Below the pieces are notes generated by a model. That model was given only the letters and a program-made list of their open reading frames with translations. It searched no databases and was not told the DNA's origin. A stretch of DNA of 15,507 nucleotides, taken from CAITNM01 sp037138055 (GTDB taxonomy: Bacteria > Pseudomonadota > Alphaproteobacteria > Paracaedibacterales > CAITNM01). Location of the stretch: NCBI GenBank assembly GCA_037138055.1, contig JBAXJB010000033.1, positions 1-15,507 on the forward strand, given 5' to 3'. Every line of letters begins with the position of its first letter. Positions within the stretch are counted from its first letter, which is position 1. Below, piece after piece: positions 1 to 8,434 of the stretch. The position numbers were made by a program, and so were the translations under genes.

Positions 1-118
1 TGAGTACTGGTGCTTCAAATCCAGCAAAATTAGGTAAGGCTATTGCTCATATAAAACAGTATCTAGAGTCAATGACGGCGAAACCAAATATTGTTACTGA
101 AAGAAAAGCTTCGGCAGA
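1..118 (+). repeat. Direct repeat, copy 1 (partial, in coding sequence)
   Basis: Positions 1-118 match 304-418. Over the first ~76 bases I see one mismatch; the copies then differ by a 3-base indel (ACGGCGAAACCA versus ACGGAACCA) and a few substitutions up to GCAGA. The indel keeps the reading frame, so the duplication is part of the protein's repeat structure. Such high nucleotide identity points to a recent duplication or ongoing homogenisation. Confidence 0.85.
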
Positions 119-581
119 GCCAGATCATCATACTCAACGTTTTGCTGAGCTTACAGCAGTACTAGACCAGAATTTTGATAGCCAAACCCTAGATTCTTTA
201 ATACCTTACCAACCAGCTAGTTACCAAGAACTTACAAGCTTGAATTTAGATAGTTTTGATGAACCTACATGGCAAACGATTTTAAGGGATATCCCTGCCT
301 CTATGAGTACTGGTGCTTCAAATCCAGCAAAATTAGGTAAGGCTATTGCTCATATAAAGCAGTATCTAGAGTCAATGACGGAACCAGGTATTGTTACCGA
401 AAGAAAAGCTGCGGCAGAATCAAAACGAAAAGAAGAACTTGTCCGACAATTAGAGCCAAAAATACAAAAATTACCATTTGATCAGCAAGAACCCTCGCGC
501 ATAGCTCTTAGAAATTTAACGGTTGAACAGCTTTACGACAAAGTACGCACCATGGTGATGGAAGAAAGAAGCGGTCGGTAA
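1..581 (+). CDS. 3' end of an unrecognised protein with ~100-residue tandem repeats (5' end outside the window)
   Basis: The frame is open from position 3, with no start needed inside the window, and ends at TAA 579-581, so this is the C-terminal ~192 residues of a longer protein. The segment STGASNPAKLGKAIAHIKQY and what follows it (3-118) recurs at 306-418 as nearly the same sequence, about 100 residues apart, so the protein is built of repeats. The tail after the second copy is charged and helical in character (KRKEELVRQLEPKIQKL, ending EERSGR). An internal ATG at 72 would give 169 aa, but it falls inside a repeat copy and is not the true start. No signal peptide, membrane segment or known domain can be seen in this part. 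The composition resembles repeat-bearing secreted or effector-like proteins of intracellular bacteria, but function is unknown. It ends just before a reductase-like relic. Confidence 0.7.
   Translation, partial: STGASNPAKLGKAIAHIKQYLESMTAKPNIVTERKASAEPDHHTQRFAELTAVLDQNFDSQTLDSLIPYQPASYQELTSLNLDSFDEPTWQTILRDIPASMSTGASNPAKLGKAIAHIKQYLESMTEPGIVTERKAAAESKRKEELVRQLEPKIQKLPFDQQEPSRIALRNLTVEQLYDKVRTMVMEERSGR
304..418 (+). repeat. Direct repeat, copy 2 (in coding sequence)
   Basis: This is the second copy of the unit at 1-118, displaced by 303 bases before and 300 bases after the in-frame indel. Sequence similarity stops right after GCGGCAGA at 418, where the unique C-terminal tail of the protein starts. 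Confidence 0.85.
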
Positions 582-625
582 GAGAAAAAACTCAAGCGCT
601 GCCGCACTTTAAAAGCGACGTTTTA

Positions 626-694
626 GCAAGAGCTGAGTCTAGTTATATTACCGAGCAAACGTTGTATGTTAACGGCGGCATGATGATTGTCTAG
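626..694 (+). pseudogene. Relic resembling the 3' end of a FabG-type short-chain reductase gene
   Basis: The frame ending at TAG 692-694 reads ARAESSYITEQTLYVNGGMM followed by IV. This closely matches the conserved C-terminal segment of 3-oxoacyl-ACP reductases (pattern S-x-Y-I-T-G-Q-T-L-x-V-N-G-G-M), with E in place of the usual G after YIT. Upstream in this frame the sequence soon loses resemblance to the family. There is no Rossmann GxxxGxG motif and no YxxxK catalytic motif before the preceding gene ends at 581. It therefore looks like the residual tail of a reductase gene lost by deletion or recombination. The match rests on about 20 residues recognised by eye, so a chance or misleading resemblance remains possible. 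Confidence 0.55.
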
Positions 695-700
695 GCGGTT

Positions 701-970
701 TTAAGCATCCTTATCTTTTGTATATTTTTTCTTTACTACCAGTTGGCTTCCATAAAACGCCATATAACTTAGCGGGGAAGAGGTTAGAAAAATATAATAA
801 AAGCAATTTGAAAACATTAAATTATCTGGTTTTTCCTTATCAACTATTTCAATAGTAATCATAGTAGCTGAGCGTTTGATTTCGTTTTCATTACTTAGTG
901 GATCATCAGCAGAAAATGCCAGACCCCCAGAAAATAGCACGTACCATTTTAGAAGAGTAGTTGTTCTCAT
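701..970 (-). CDS. Small putative secreted protein, 89 aa, unrecognised
   Basis: Start ATG (968-970) is preceded on the minus strand by GGAGAG about 6 bases upstream, a credible ribosome binding site. The N-terminus (MRTTTLLKWYVLFSGGLAFSA) looks like a signal peptide, with a positive n-region, a short hydrophobic core and a plausible cleavage site after FSA near residue 21. The mature part would be ~68 residues, with an aromatic, hydrophobic patch (FYYIFLTSSPLSYMAFYG) and a Lys-rich end. It lies 87 bp downstream of tamB on the same strand, so it could be read through from that operon, although a weak -35/-10-like pair (TTGAAT, TAAAAT) also sits in the gap. I recognise no family. Support is the start context and leader, not homology. 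Confidence 0.5.
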   Translation of the reverse strand: MRTTTLLKWYVLFSGGLAFSADDPLSNENEIKRSATMITIEIVDKEKPDNLMFSNCFYYIFLTSSPLSYMAFYGSQLVVKKKYTKDKDA

Positions 971-1057
971 GAAGGCTCTCCATTACCAAACAAACTTATA
1001 CTCTTTATTGTGTATTATTTTATATGATTTTGGAAATATTCAAAAAATTAAGACGTG

Positions 1058-4000
1058 CTAATATCTTTTAATCCAGCTGATGCCCACACCAGAGTTTTGA
1101 GCAGCTCCAACATCTCCCTGTAAGGCTAGATTTTTCCCAAGGGGAGTAGAGACAACCACCTTGCTGGTTTCGCTGCCTGCCCCTTGTTCAATGGCCACTT
1201 GCACTTTGCCGAATTCTTTGCCAATGCGAACTGCTTGGTTGGTTTTTGCTTCGGAGCGTTCTTGGGGGGTGGCGTCTTCATCAGTTTCAGAGGCGCCTCC
1301 GCGAGTGCTTGTTTTAAATTCAAACTGGTCAAAGCCAAAGTTACTGCGCATTTTTTCAAAAAATCCATGGCCACTTTCATCTGATTTAGCAATTTCCGCA
1401 AGCTGAACACTTTGCAAAACAGAAACTTCTCCTAATTTTTTACCAAATAGTAATAAGGATAAAATTTCTTCTTCAGGCATAGATGGTGTTGATGTGAAAT
1501 CAATAATTGTACTATTGCCTGTGCCTTTTATTTCAATAACAACAATAATTCCGCCCTCAATTTTTTTGATTGCGCGAATATTTAACCTGGGGTTGTTTCG
1601 GTCATCGTCAACAAAAGTAATTTCACCGCGGGTGATTTTCAGAACCTTGCCCAAAATATCTAAGGTACCTTTGTGTAATCGTACTGTGCCAACCAAGAAA
1701 GGGTTCACAATCGATTTGCGTACATAAAAATCACCCTTCCAGGTTGTGTCAGCGCCAGAGCCTACAACTTTGAATGAACCATCGGGGTTATGCACTAAAA
1801 TTTCCAAAGGAAAAGCGGTGGCATATTGCTTAGCTTGTTTTTCCTTGGCTTTTTTTGAATGACGATCAATAATTTTTGGAACTTTGGTATCAGCAGATGA
1901 TTCTATGAAGTAGCTTGCTTTTTCAAGGGTGACTTCGCCTTTGCAACCAACATCAGCGCCCTTCCCTGTTATTGTTAAAGTGCCGCTTGCATCGCTTACG
2001 AAGCCGTCATTTTGGGCAATGCGCAGGTGGAAAAGGTGCATAGGCACGTTGAACACAGGTGAAAGCGGATCGGTAAAATCAATCCAGCCTTCACCGCGTA
2101 GCTGACCTTGATTAGGGTCGATGCTTTTGGTGACATCTTGCGCTGTAAAGCGGTTAACAATTAGGCGTTTGCCTTGCGCTTTGGTGCGAATGATAATGTT
2201 TTGGTAAAAGGTTCCAACTTCGCTATTTTCATATAGACCATTATCAGCATCAACACTGCCTTCTAGCGTTGGGCTATTCATTGCACCTTTGGCTCGAAGG
2301 TTTATTGAAATATCACCAAAAATTCGATCATCGGTCGCTAACCAATCGGTTAATAATTTGAGTCGAGTTGTGCCTTTGATGTGCGCATCAATAGTTGAAT
2401 CGTTAAGATTCGCTGAGCCCTTAGTTTCAAGGTTAATTTTGTCTTGGTCTTTAACGTTGAATTTCCATTTCCAAACGGCATTTTCAAAATGTGCATCTAG
2501 AGCCGCATTTAAATTATTCAAAATTTTATAGGTTTGCTTGTCTTGGTGTTGTTGCCAATAGCCTTTTGAGACATCAAGTTTAATAGTGGCTTGTTGGCCT
2601 TCGAGCTTTTGCAATTGACCATTTAGTACCCCTGTTATATCGGAATCATTAAACAAAATTTTCAAGCCACTAAGTTGAATATTACGTAGGTTAATGGTTC
2701 CAGTAGTGGTGGCAGTGTCACCTAGTTTTAGTTTTGTAATTTCAATAATTCCTGCACAAAATTGCAACTGGGTTGGGCTTAATCCATTTTCAAAATGATA
2801 GGCAGTTGGCTTTAAAAGGGCTAGTTGCAAGTCTTGTAGCTGCAGCTTACATTTTTCAATGTGAATTTCTGTTGAGGTACTATTAAAGGCGATGTGTGCA
2901 TCTAATGGGCGCTTCTGATAATGCCCCTTTGTTAAATGCACTTCGCCTTCGCCCAACCCATTATTAATAGAAACATTCACATCAATTGGAAGATGAAAAT
3001 CAGTGTCGTGAACGGTGCCTTGTCCGCCAACTGTAATGTGTCCTTTTTCAAGGCTGCTAACATTTTCAAAAGATGCTTTGAAATTCAAACTGCCCTTAGC
3101 GCTTGGCCAGAAAATGTGTAGAAGTTTTTGCAAATCTTGCGAAGCAATAACGCTGTGACCATTTATTAGGAATGGATTGAGCGATAAATCCATTTCTACA
3201 GATGCTGTATTTTTTTCATCGTGTCGCAGCTGTGCAGAAACTTTAATATGATTAGCATCAACGAACGTGCATTCACCAAAAGCTTTTTCTAAAGGTTTTA
3301 TGCCTTCTTGAAACTCCCATTTAATAGTGGGGCGCGATGAATAACCTTCTATGGTAATGTGACATTTAGCCAATTCAGTTGAACCAGGATTGGGCAAAGT
3401 CCACACAAACTTACCATTAAGGACGTTACTTTTTTGAGTGCATTCACCCTGTAACGTGTGCCCTTTGGATGTTTCAATTTTTAAAGGCAGCAACTGCCAG
3501 CCAGTTGTTTTTTCGAAGCGTGCCGTTAGCGATACTTCAGGCCCAAAAAAATTGATAACGTGCTCATTTGCAAAAGGCTGAATGCTGGTTTTGGCAGACA
3601 AATCAATGGCATTGTTATAAATTTGAGCGTTTACAAGGTAGCGTTTACCTTCCCAAGAACCTTCTAAATTCAACGTTGCGTGATCTTTTAATTGAGACAA
3701 CGTTAATGTTAGCTTCTCTGCATTATGTGTAATAATGCCAAGCCATTCGGGATCTTGGCGCTTTAGATGAACGGATAAATTCTTATTATTTACCTGTAAA
3801 AGTTCAATAGAAACTTCATTAAAGCGCTTTAAGCTGCTTGATATATTTTGCAAAAAGTAGCCCATAACCGACGGAGAAACACTTGAAAAATCAAAATCCA
3901 GCGGAGCTGTTTTTGTGGTTAAGGCACATTCACCAATGTTTAAAGTGATGCCTTTGAATAAGGCATTTGGAATATTCCATATAACATTTTTAAACGTTGC

Positions 4001-4222
4001 GACTGGCGCTTTGTTTTTAACAAGAGTGATACTTTGAATGTTGGTTGACAGAGGAAAATTTCTAGAGGCTTTAATTTCAAGTACTGAAGCTTTGTATGGC
4101 GTGAACGTTCTGATCAAAATTTTAATGCAGGCTTTTTGGGTGCATTCAAATTGCAAGCCTTGCCAAACTACCGCAAGGACAGCGGCGCTTATGAGAATTT
4201 TTTTAAGAAACCGGCTTTTCAT
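1058..4222 (-). CDS. tamB: TamB, inner-membrane component of the translocation and assembly module (DUF490 family)
   Basis: TamB-like AsmA-superfamily proteins span the periplasm from the inner membrane and work with TamA in outer-membrane protein assembly; related proteins have been implicated in phospholipid transport. This 1054-residue protein has the expected plan: a short positive N-terminus (MKSRFLKK), one membrane anchor at about residues 8-24, a very long region of alternating beta-rich segments, and a conserved C-terminal DUF490/TamB domain over roughly the last 330 residues, ending GISWIKRY. Motifs typical of the C-terminal part include GEITFVDDD, LRGEGWIDF and the EEEILSLLLFGK stretch. 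A charged insert (SETDEDATPQERSEAK) interrupts the terminal domain. The start overlaps the tamA stop by one base (TAATG), indicating translational coupling. Homology is clear from the context and the C-terminal motifs. Confidence 0.92.
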   Translation of the reverse strand: MKSRFLKKILISAAVLAVVWQGLQFECTQKACIKILIRTFTPYKASVLEIKASRNFPLSTNIQSITLVKNKAPVATFKNVIWNIPNALFKGITLNIGECALTTKTAPLDFDFSSVSPSVMGYFLQNISSSLKRFNEVSIELLQVNNKNLSVHLKRQDPEWLGIITHNAEKLTLTLSQLKDHATLNLEGSWEGKRYLVNAQIYNNAIDLSAKTSIQPFANEHVINFFGPEVSLTARFEKTTGWQLLPLKIETSKGHTLQGECTQKSNVLNGKFVWTLPNPGSTELAKCHITIEGYSSRPTIKWEFQEGIKPLEKAFGECTFVDANHIKVSAQLRHDEKNTASVEMDLSLNPFLINGHSVIASQDLQKLLHIFWPSAKGSLNFKASFENVSSLEKGHITVGGQGTVHDTDFHLPIDVNVSINNGLGEGEVHLTKGHYQKRPLDAHIAFNSTSTEIHIEKCKLQLQDLQLALLKPTAYHFENGLSPTQLQFCAGIIEITKLKLGDTATTTGTINLRNIQLSGLKILFNDSDITGVLNGQLQKLEGQQATIKLDVSKGYWQQHQDKQTYKILNNLNAALDAHFENAVWKWKFNVKDQDKINLETKGSANLNDSTIDAHIKGTTRLKLLTDWLATDDRIFGDISINLRAKGAMNSPTLEGSVDADNGLYENSEVGTFYQNIIIRTKAQGKRLIVNRFTAQDVTKSIDPNQGQLRGEGWIDFTDPLSPVFNVPMHLFHLRIAQNDGFVSDASGTLTITGKGADVGCKGEVTLEKASYFIESSADTKVPKIIDRHSKKAKEKQAKQYATAFPLEILVHNPDGSFKVVGSGADTTWKGDFYVRKSIVNPFLVGTVRLHKGTLDILGKVLKITRGEITFVDDDRNNPRLNIRAIKKIEGGIIVVIEIKGTGNSTIIDFTSTPSMPEEEILSLLLFGKKLGEVSVLQSVQLAEIAKSDESGHGFFEKMRSNFGFDQFEFKTSTRGGASETDEDATPQERSEAKTNQAVRIGKEFGKVQVAIEQGAGSETSKVVVSTPLGKNLALQGDVGAAQNSGVGISWIKRY

Positions 4223-6081
4223 TAAAACGCCTGCCCCACGCTTACGTAAAATTGGTAAGGGTTATCATAGGGTTTCTTGGTACCTGGTAGTTTACGACGC
4301 TGCAATGGGAAGGCGATGTCTATACGCACCGGTGCATAAGTTGTGTAATAGCGAACACCAAATCCAGTTCCCCAAAGTAGTTTTTTTCCAAAATTCGTAA
4401 TACTTCGTTGAGACACAGTTCCTGCTTCAATAAACGCGACAGCACCTATAGTTTCCGTGAAACGGTAACGAAGTTCACCGCCAAATTCTAGTAAAGATTC
4501 ACCACCCAATGGAACTTTGTTTTTATCAATTGGGCTAATGAGCTGGTATCCATAACCACGCACAGATCCGTTACCACCACCATAAAAACGCTTGTTCGGT
4601 GGCAAGTCATTAAAATTACGGATTTTCAAAGTGCCAATGCGCACAAATGATGCCAAAGTTCCCATGTCTTCATCTAGACTATTGGTTTGAAAGGGAATAT
4701 ATATGCTTGCATTTGCTTGTCCTATAAGCATGCCTTTACTTGACCCTAAGTGCCCTGTGTAGGGTGTAATATTTCCCCCGACCTTGAAACCACGCGTTGG
4801 ATTTAATAAGTCATTTGATGCATCAATTTCCAATTCAACGGGCACACCAACAAGACGAACAGGGCTTTTTGCATTTGTTGTGCGCGGGCGAATGTTACCA
4901 TTTTCTGTGCTGAGACCGACGGAGCCCGACAGCATGTCGGTAAATTGGCGATCAATTTTACTTGATAAAGCAAATGTTTGGCTTCGATAAGCACGCGTAT
5001 CTTCTTTAAGCACATAGGTTTCATTCTTTAGGGTTTGCTTGGGCGCGCCAAAATCAGGGACGTTATAGAAAAAGCGAGCCTTGTTTCGAATTTTTGAAAC
5101 ACGCAAGGTTGCACCTAGGTTTTCTCCACCGCCCCTAAGGTTATAATGATTCCACGCAAAACGCGCTTCTCCGCCTTGGGTTGTGGCGTAATGCACACCG
5201 GCAGCAACAGACCGCGGAGGTGCTTCGGTCGTTTTTACATGCATTGTAATTGGCTGTTCTTTTTCGCTTTTTGACGAGGCATCTTCAACCGGTTTAGGCG
5301 TAACAACCACGTTGTCAAACAAGCCCGTCTGGCTTAGGTAACGACGCGTACGCTCTACAACGCGAGTATCATAGACATCACCATTTTTCCAATACAAACG
5401 ATTTCTAATGTAGTCCGGGTTTAGGTTTTGCGTTGGTTCAATTTCTGAATTATGAATAATCGCGCAGCTGCCTAAATCAACAGGAAAAATTAGTACAACT
5501 GTACGGTTTTTATGATCAATTATGCCTTCTGGTTCATCAATTTCGGCAAAAGGATAACCCGTTTGAGCAAAATATTTTTTAATAACAATTTGGCTTTTTT
5601 TAGCATGTTCAGCTATTAGCACATCACCTTTGCTTAAGCCTACTAAATCATCAAGGTTCACAGTCAATTCTGGCATGGGTGACTTGCCACGATTTTCAAG
5701 CTGCATATGTTCAATTGTGTAAACCGGCCCAAGTTCACAAGTAAATTGAATAACCACAGGTGCTTTTTCAAGATCAATTTTAACATCAACCTTGCAGCCA
5801 TAGTAGCCAAAGGAATACAGAGTTTTTTCTAATAATACCTTATCTTTTTCGATGCGTTTCATTAAACCGCCAATGGAACCTGGCAGTCGTGACTTGTTTT
5901 CCAACAACATGGAAACGCTTTCCATGCGTTTTATCATTTCAGGAGTCAACGTTTCTGGCCATTGAATTTTGTAGTCTATGCCGTCTTGTGAAGGGGCAAT
6001 AAGCTCAATATCAGTAGCTTCCTGACCATTTAAATGATAGGTACAAAATGTCAAAAAAATAACAGCTAGAAAAAAACGCAT
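4222..6081 (-). CDS. tamA: TamA, Omp85-family outer-membrane assembly protein
   Basis: TamA is an outer-membrane 16-stranded barrel with periplasmic POTRA domains, partner of TamB. This 619-aa protein starts with a signal peptide (MRFFLAVIFLTFCTYHLNG, about residues 1-19). POTRA-like modules cover about residues 35-265; the last one contains the typical GDVYD ... RRYLSQTGLFDNV pattern. The barrel runs from about 290 to the end. The Omp85 loop-6 signature is present as VRGY at 507-510 within RFYGGGNGSVRGYGY. The protein ends in phenylalanine (FYVSVGQAF), a proper C-terminal beta-signal. Length agrees with the family (E. coli TamA is ~577). It sits 123 bp downstream of clpP beyond a terminator, so it probably has its own promoter. 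Its stop overlaps the tamB start. No strong Shine-Dalgarno is visible before the ATG. Confidence 0.93.
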   Translation of the reverse strand: MRFFLAVIFLTFCTYHLNGQEATDIELIAPSQDGIDYKIQWPETLTPEMIKRMESVSMLLENKSRLPGSIGGLMKRIEKDKVLLEKTLYSFGYYGCKVDVKIDLEKAPVVIQFTCELGPVYTIEHMQLENRGKSPMPELTVNLDDLVGLSKGDVLIAEHAKKSQIVIKKYFAQTGYPFAEIDEPEGIIDHKNRTVVLIFPVDLGSCAIIHNSEIEPTQNLNPDYIRNRLYWKNGDVYDTRVVERTRRYLSQTGLFDNVVVTPKPVEDASSKSEKEQPITMHVKTTEAPPRSVAAGVHYATTQGGEARFAWNHYNLRGGGENLGATLRVSKIRNKARFFYNVPDFGAPKQTLKNETYVLKEDTRAYRSQTFALSSKIDRQFTDMLSGSVGLSTENGNIRPRTTNAKSPVRLVGVPVELEIDASNDLLNPTRGFKVGGNITPYTGHLGSSKGMLIGQANASIYIPFQTNSLDEDMGTLASFVRIGTLKIRNFNDLPPNKRFYGGGNGSVRGYGYQLISPIDKNKVPLGGESLLEFGGELRYRFTETIGAVAFIEAGTVSQRSITNFGKKLLWGTGFGVRYYTTYAPVRIDIAFPLQRRKLPGTKKPYDNPYQFYVSVGQAF

Positions 6082-6149
6082 AACAACTAAGCAATACCTA
6101 TTACTTGGATTCTAGCAAAGATGTGGAATTGGGGCTACCTACTCAAAAT

Positions 6150-6182
6150 TAGAAAAGCGCACCTTAAAAGATGCGCTTTAGC
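6150..6182 (-). terminator. Rho-independent terminator after clpP
   Basis: An 8-bp perfect stem, AAAGCGCA (6154-6161) and TGCGCTTT (6172-6179), encloses a 10-base loop. Read on the minus strand the second arm runs into TTTTCTAATTTT. It lies 26-51 bases past the clpP stop and separates the tig-clpP unit from tamA-tamB. The T-tract is interrupted, so efficiency is uncertain. Confidence 0.65.
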
Positions 6183-6204
6183 ATAAGACCAAAGTCTTAA
6201 TTAA

Positions 6205-6861
6205 TTATTTATCTTTTTTATGGTCAGCTGCAAAATTAGTTGGACGCTTTTCAACAACGTGATCAATCAAGCCAAAAGTAACTGCTTCATCGGCTGACAT
6301 GAATTTGTCGCGTTCCATTACGTCATTAATAGTTTCAAGTTTTTGACCTGTGCAATCAGCATAGATTTTGTTCAAACGCGCACGTAAGTTTAAAATTTCG
6401 CGAGCTTGAATTTCAATGTCAGTTGCTTGACCTTGTGCACCACCATGAGGTTGATGAATCATGATGCGTGAATTGGTTAGCGCATAACGCTTACCTTTAG
6501 CACCAGCTGTAAGTAGTAATGAACCTGCTGAACAAGCTTGGCCCAAACACACGGTTGCTACGTCACAACGAATATAATTCATGGTATCAAGCATTGATAA
6601 ACCAGACGTTACAACGCCGCCAGGAGAGTTGATATACATGTAAATGTCTTTATCTGGATCTTCAGATTCTAAAAACAAAAGCTGAGCGCAAATAAGAGAT
6701 GCCATTTCGTCGTAGATTTGTCCTGTTAGGAAAATAATACGATCTTTTAAAAGCCTTGAAAAAATGTCGTAAGCGCGTTCGCCACGGCCAGTTTGTTCAA
6801 CAACCATTGGCACCAGTGAAGAAACTAATGCATCCGCTTGTTTAGGAGATTTAAAATTCAT
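6205..6861 (-). CDS. clpP: ClpP, ATP-dependent Clp protease proteolytic subunit
   Basis: ClpP forms the tetradecameric serine-protease chamber fed by ClpX or ClpA in the cytoplasm. The 218-aa protein shows the full catalytic triad: Ser111 in GQACSAGS, His136 in MIHQP and Asp185 in MERDKFMS. Other conserved stretches are RIIFLTGQI, YINSPGGVVTSGL and QATDIEIQAREIL. The first ~18 residues would be the propeptide, before VVEQTGRGERAYDI. The nucleophile motif reads CSAGS rather than the commoner ASMGA, a tolerated variation. The start lies only 2 bp after the trigger factor stop, so the two genes are surely co-transcribed. clpX, the usual next gene, is absent; a terminator and tamA follow instead. 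Confidence 0.97.
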   Translation of the reverse strand: MNFKSPKQADALVSSLVPMVVEQTGRGERAYDIFSRLLKDRIIFLTGQIYDEMASLICAQLLFLESEDPDKDIYMYINSPGGVVTSGLSMLDTMNYIRCDVATVCLGQACSAGSLLLTAGAKGKRYALTNSRIMIHQPHGGAQGQATDIEIQAREILNLRARLNKIYADCTGQKLETINDVMERDKFMSADEAVTFGLIDHVVEKRPTNFAADHKKDK

Positions 6862-6863
6862 GG

Positions 6864-8312
6864 CTATTCGCCTTTCTTAGTGCTGGCCTTCTTGGCGGGT
6901 GCTTTTTCGCTGTCAGATTTACCTTCTTTTGGCGCTTTGCTTGATGCTACTTTTTTAGTAGCCGGTTCGTCGTCGCCTTCATATCCAGGCACAACACCTT
7001 TCAATTTAGCAGGCAAGTCTTTCACAGTAATTTTGGTTTGCTTCTTTTTTGATTTTCCGAACACAAAATCAACAACCTTATCTTCTAAGGCCGGAGCAAG
7101 TAGCTTTTCCATAAGACGTGGATTTTTCACATAGTAATCAATCACTTCTTTAAATTGGCTTTGGTACTTCATTGCTTCCATAACAACTTCGCGTTGGATT
7201 TCTTCATTGGTCAAAGCAATTTTATGCTCTTTCGCAATTTCAGAAACAAGCATGCCAAGCTTTACTCTACGTTCTGCAATTAGGTGATATTCAGCTTCTA
7301 CTTCAGCCATATCAATGTCTTCAGTTTCGCCACGAGCACGCGCTGCAGTAACTTCGTCTTGTAATTTCTTCCAAATTTGTTGGAATTCAAATTCAACTGA
7401 TGACTTTGGCAAAGGAAGCTTGTACTGATCATTTAAGGCATCAAGAATTTGGCGCTTATGGTACAAGGTTATTAAGTGCTTCTGATCATTCTTAAGTGTT
7501 TCTTCCATTTTTTTGTGCAAACCATCTAGGTCTTCACAATCAAATTCTTTTGCAAAGGTTGCATCTAATTTAAATGTAACGCCAGCAAAAACAGACTGAA
7601 TTTCAACTTCATAGGTAAAAGTTTTTGAAGCAATGCTCGCTTCTTGAAAATCTTTTGGATACGTAATCTCAATTTCAGCAGTTTCGCCCTCTGCTTTACC
7701 TTGAATGCCCTTATGCAAAGGCAACCAAGTTGGGTCTGAATCTTCTGCGAGCGTTAGCTCTTGTTCTTGGGGAGTGCTGTGCTTACTTTTTTCTTTGATT
7801 AATACTTTAACTTTGTCGCCCCATGCGGCTTTGCCTTTTTTAGGCTCTTTTTCATGGCCTTTGTATCTTTTAAATAGTGCATCAACTGCTTCATCAACTT
7901 CTTTTTTGGAAACATCGACTACTAATTCTTCACAAGAAATTGATGAAAAATCTTTTAATTCAATAGTTGGCAAGCATTCAACACTAACACTACATTCGAA
8001 ACCGTCTGTAGTATCGGCTTTTTCAATAGTAACCTTTGGCTGTCCTGCTACACGTGGTTTGTGTTCTTTATCAATAGTACTAAGAACGCGATCAACAATG
8101 TTATTAACCACTGATCTATTAGCTTCATCAGCATAACGTGTTTGAATAACCGCAAGTGGTGCTTTGCCTGGGCGAAAACCATCAATACGTACATTTTGTG
8201 ATTTTTTGCTAAACCATGATGCTAGTTCTTGCGCATAATCAGATGATACAAGAGTAGCTTTGAAATCAATTACTGCGTCTTGCTCACGCACCTTTTGAAC
8301 TGAAAGAGCCAT
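6864..8312 (-). CDS. tig: Trigger factor, ribosome-associated chaperone and peptidyl-prolyl isomerase
   Basis: Trigger factor binds at the ribosome exit tunnel and assists folding of nascent chains. I place the start at ATG 8310-8312 (MALSVQKVREQD), giving 482 aa. The frame is open up to 8411, but the first 33 codons there are a read-through of the tRNA-Leu gene and cannot be real. The ribosome-binding signature GFRPGKAP is at residues 45-52. An FKBP-like domain with GDKVKVLIK follows at roughly 150-245, then the helical C-terminal chaperone region. The last ~30 residues form a Lys/Ala/Ser-rich low-complexity tail (AKKASTKKGE), which makes it longer than the 432-residue E. coli protein. A weak GGA precedes the start. 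The gene is tightly coupled to clpP downstream and begins 20 bp after the tRNA. Confidence 0.95.
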   Translation of the reverse strand: MALSVQKVREQDAVIDFKATLVSSDYAQELASWFSKKSQNVRIDGFRPGKAPLAVIQTRYADEANRSVVNNIVDRVLSTIDKEHKPRVAGQPKVTIEKADTTDGFECSVSVECLPTIELKDFSSISCEELVVDVSKKEVDEAVDALFKRYKGHEKEPKKGKAAWGDKVKVLIKEKSKHSTPQEQELTLAEDSDPTWLPLHKGIQGKAEGETAEIEITYPKDFQEASIASKTFTYEVEIQSVFAGVTFKLDATFAKEFDCEDLDGLHKKMEETLKNDQKHLITLYHKRQILDALNDQYKLPLPKSSVEFEFQQIWKKLQDEVTAARARGETEDIDMAEVEAEYHLIAERRVKLGMLVSEIAKEHKIALTNEEIQREVVMEAMKYQSQFKEVIDYYVKNPRLMEKLLAPALEDKVVDFVFGKSKKKQTKITVKDLPAKLKGVVPGYEGDDEPATKKVASSKAPKEGKSDSEKAPAKKASTKKGE

Positions 8313-8332
8313 AGAATTCCATGTGTTATATG

Positions 8333-8417
8333 TGGTGCGGGCGGAGGGACTTGAACCCCCATGACTTGCGTCGCCAGATCCTAAGTCTGGTGTGTCTGCC
8401 AATTCCACCACGCCCGC
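8333..8417 (-). tRNA. tRNA-Leu, anticodon UAG
   Basis: On the minus strand the acceptor arms GCGGGCG (8411-8417) and CGCCCGC (8337-8343) pair perfectly, followed by discriminator A and an encoded CCA (8333-8335). The D-arm contains TGGTGGAATTGGCAGAC. The anticodon stem CCAGA/TCTGG encloses the loop CTTAGGA, giving anticodon UAG (8381-8383) for CUA-type leucine codons. A long class-II variable arm (GAC/GTC stem) and the T-loop TTCAAGT agree with tRNA-Leu. There is no terminator before tig, 20 bp downstream. Confidence 0.97.
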
Positions 8418-8434
8418 GCGTGTTGACTCTCTAA

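Noticed and set aside
876..1061. 61-aa plus-strand open frame
   Set aside because: It overlaps the opposite-strand small exported protein and the tamB end and has no ribosome binding site; the opposite strand has better start context.
4038..4400. 120-aa plus-strand open frame across the tamA/tamB junction
   Set aside because: It is antisense to two confidently identified genes, without ribosome binding site or recognisable protein features.
7705..8136. 143-aa plus-strand open frame inside trigger factor
   Set aside because: Antisense shadow of tig; Ser/Leu-rich composition is that expected from the complement of a Lys/Glu-rich coding sequence.
8313..8411. 33-codon N-terminal extension of trigger factor beginning MVELADTPDLGSG
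   Set aside because: It is a translation of the tRNA-Leu gene, a common annotation artefact; the family N-terminus begins at 8312.
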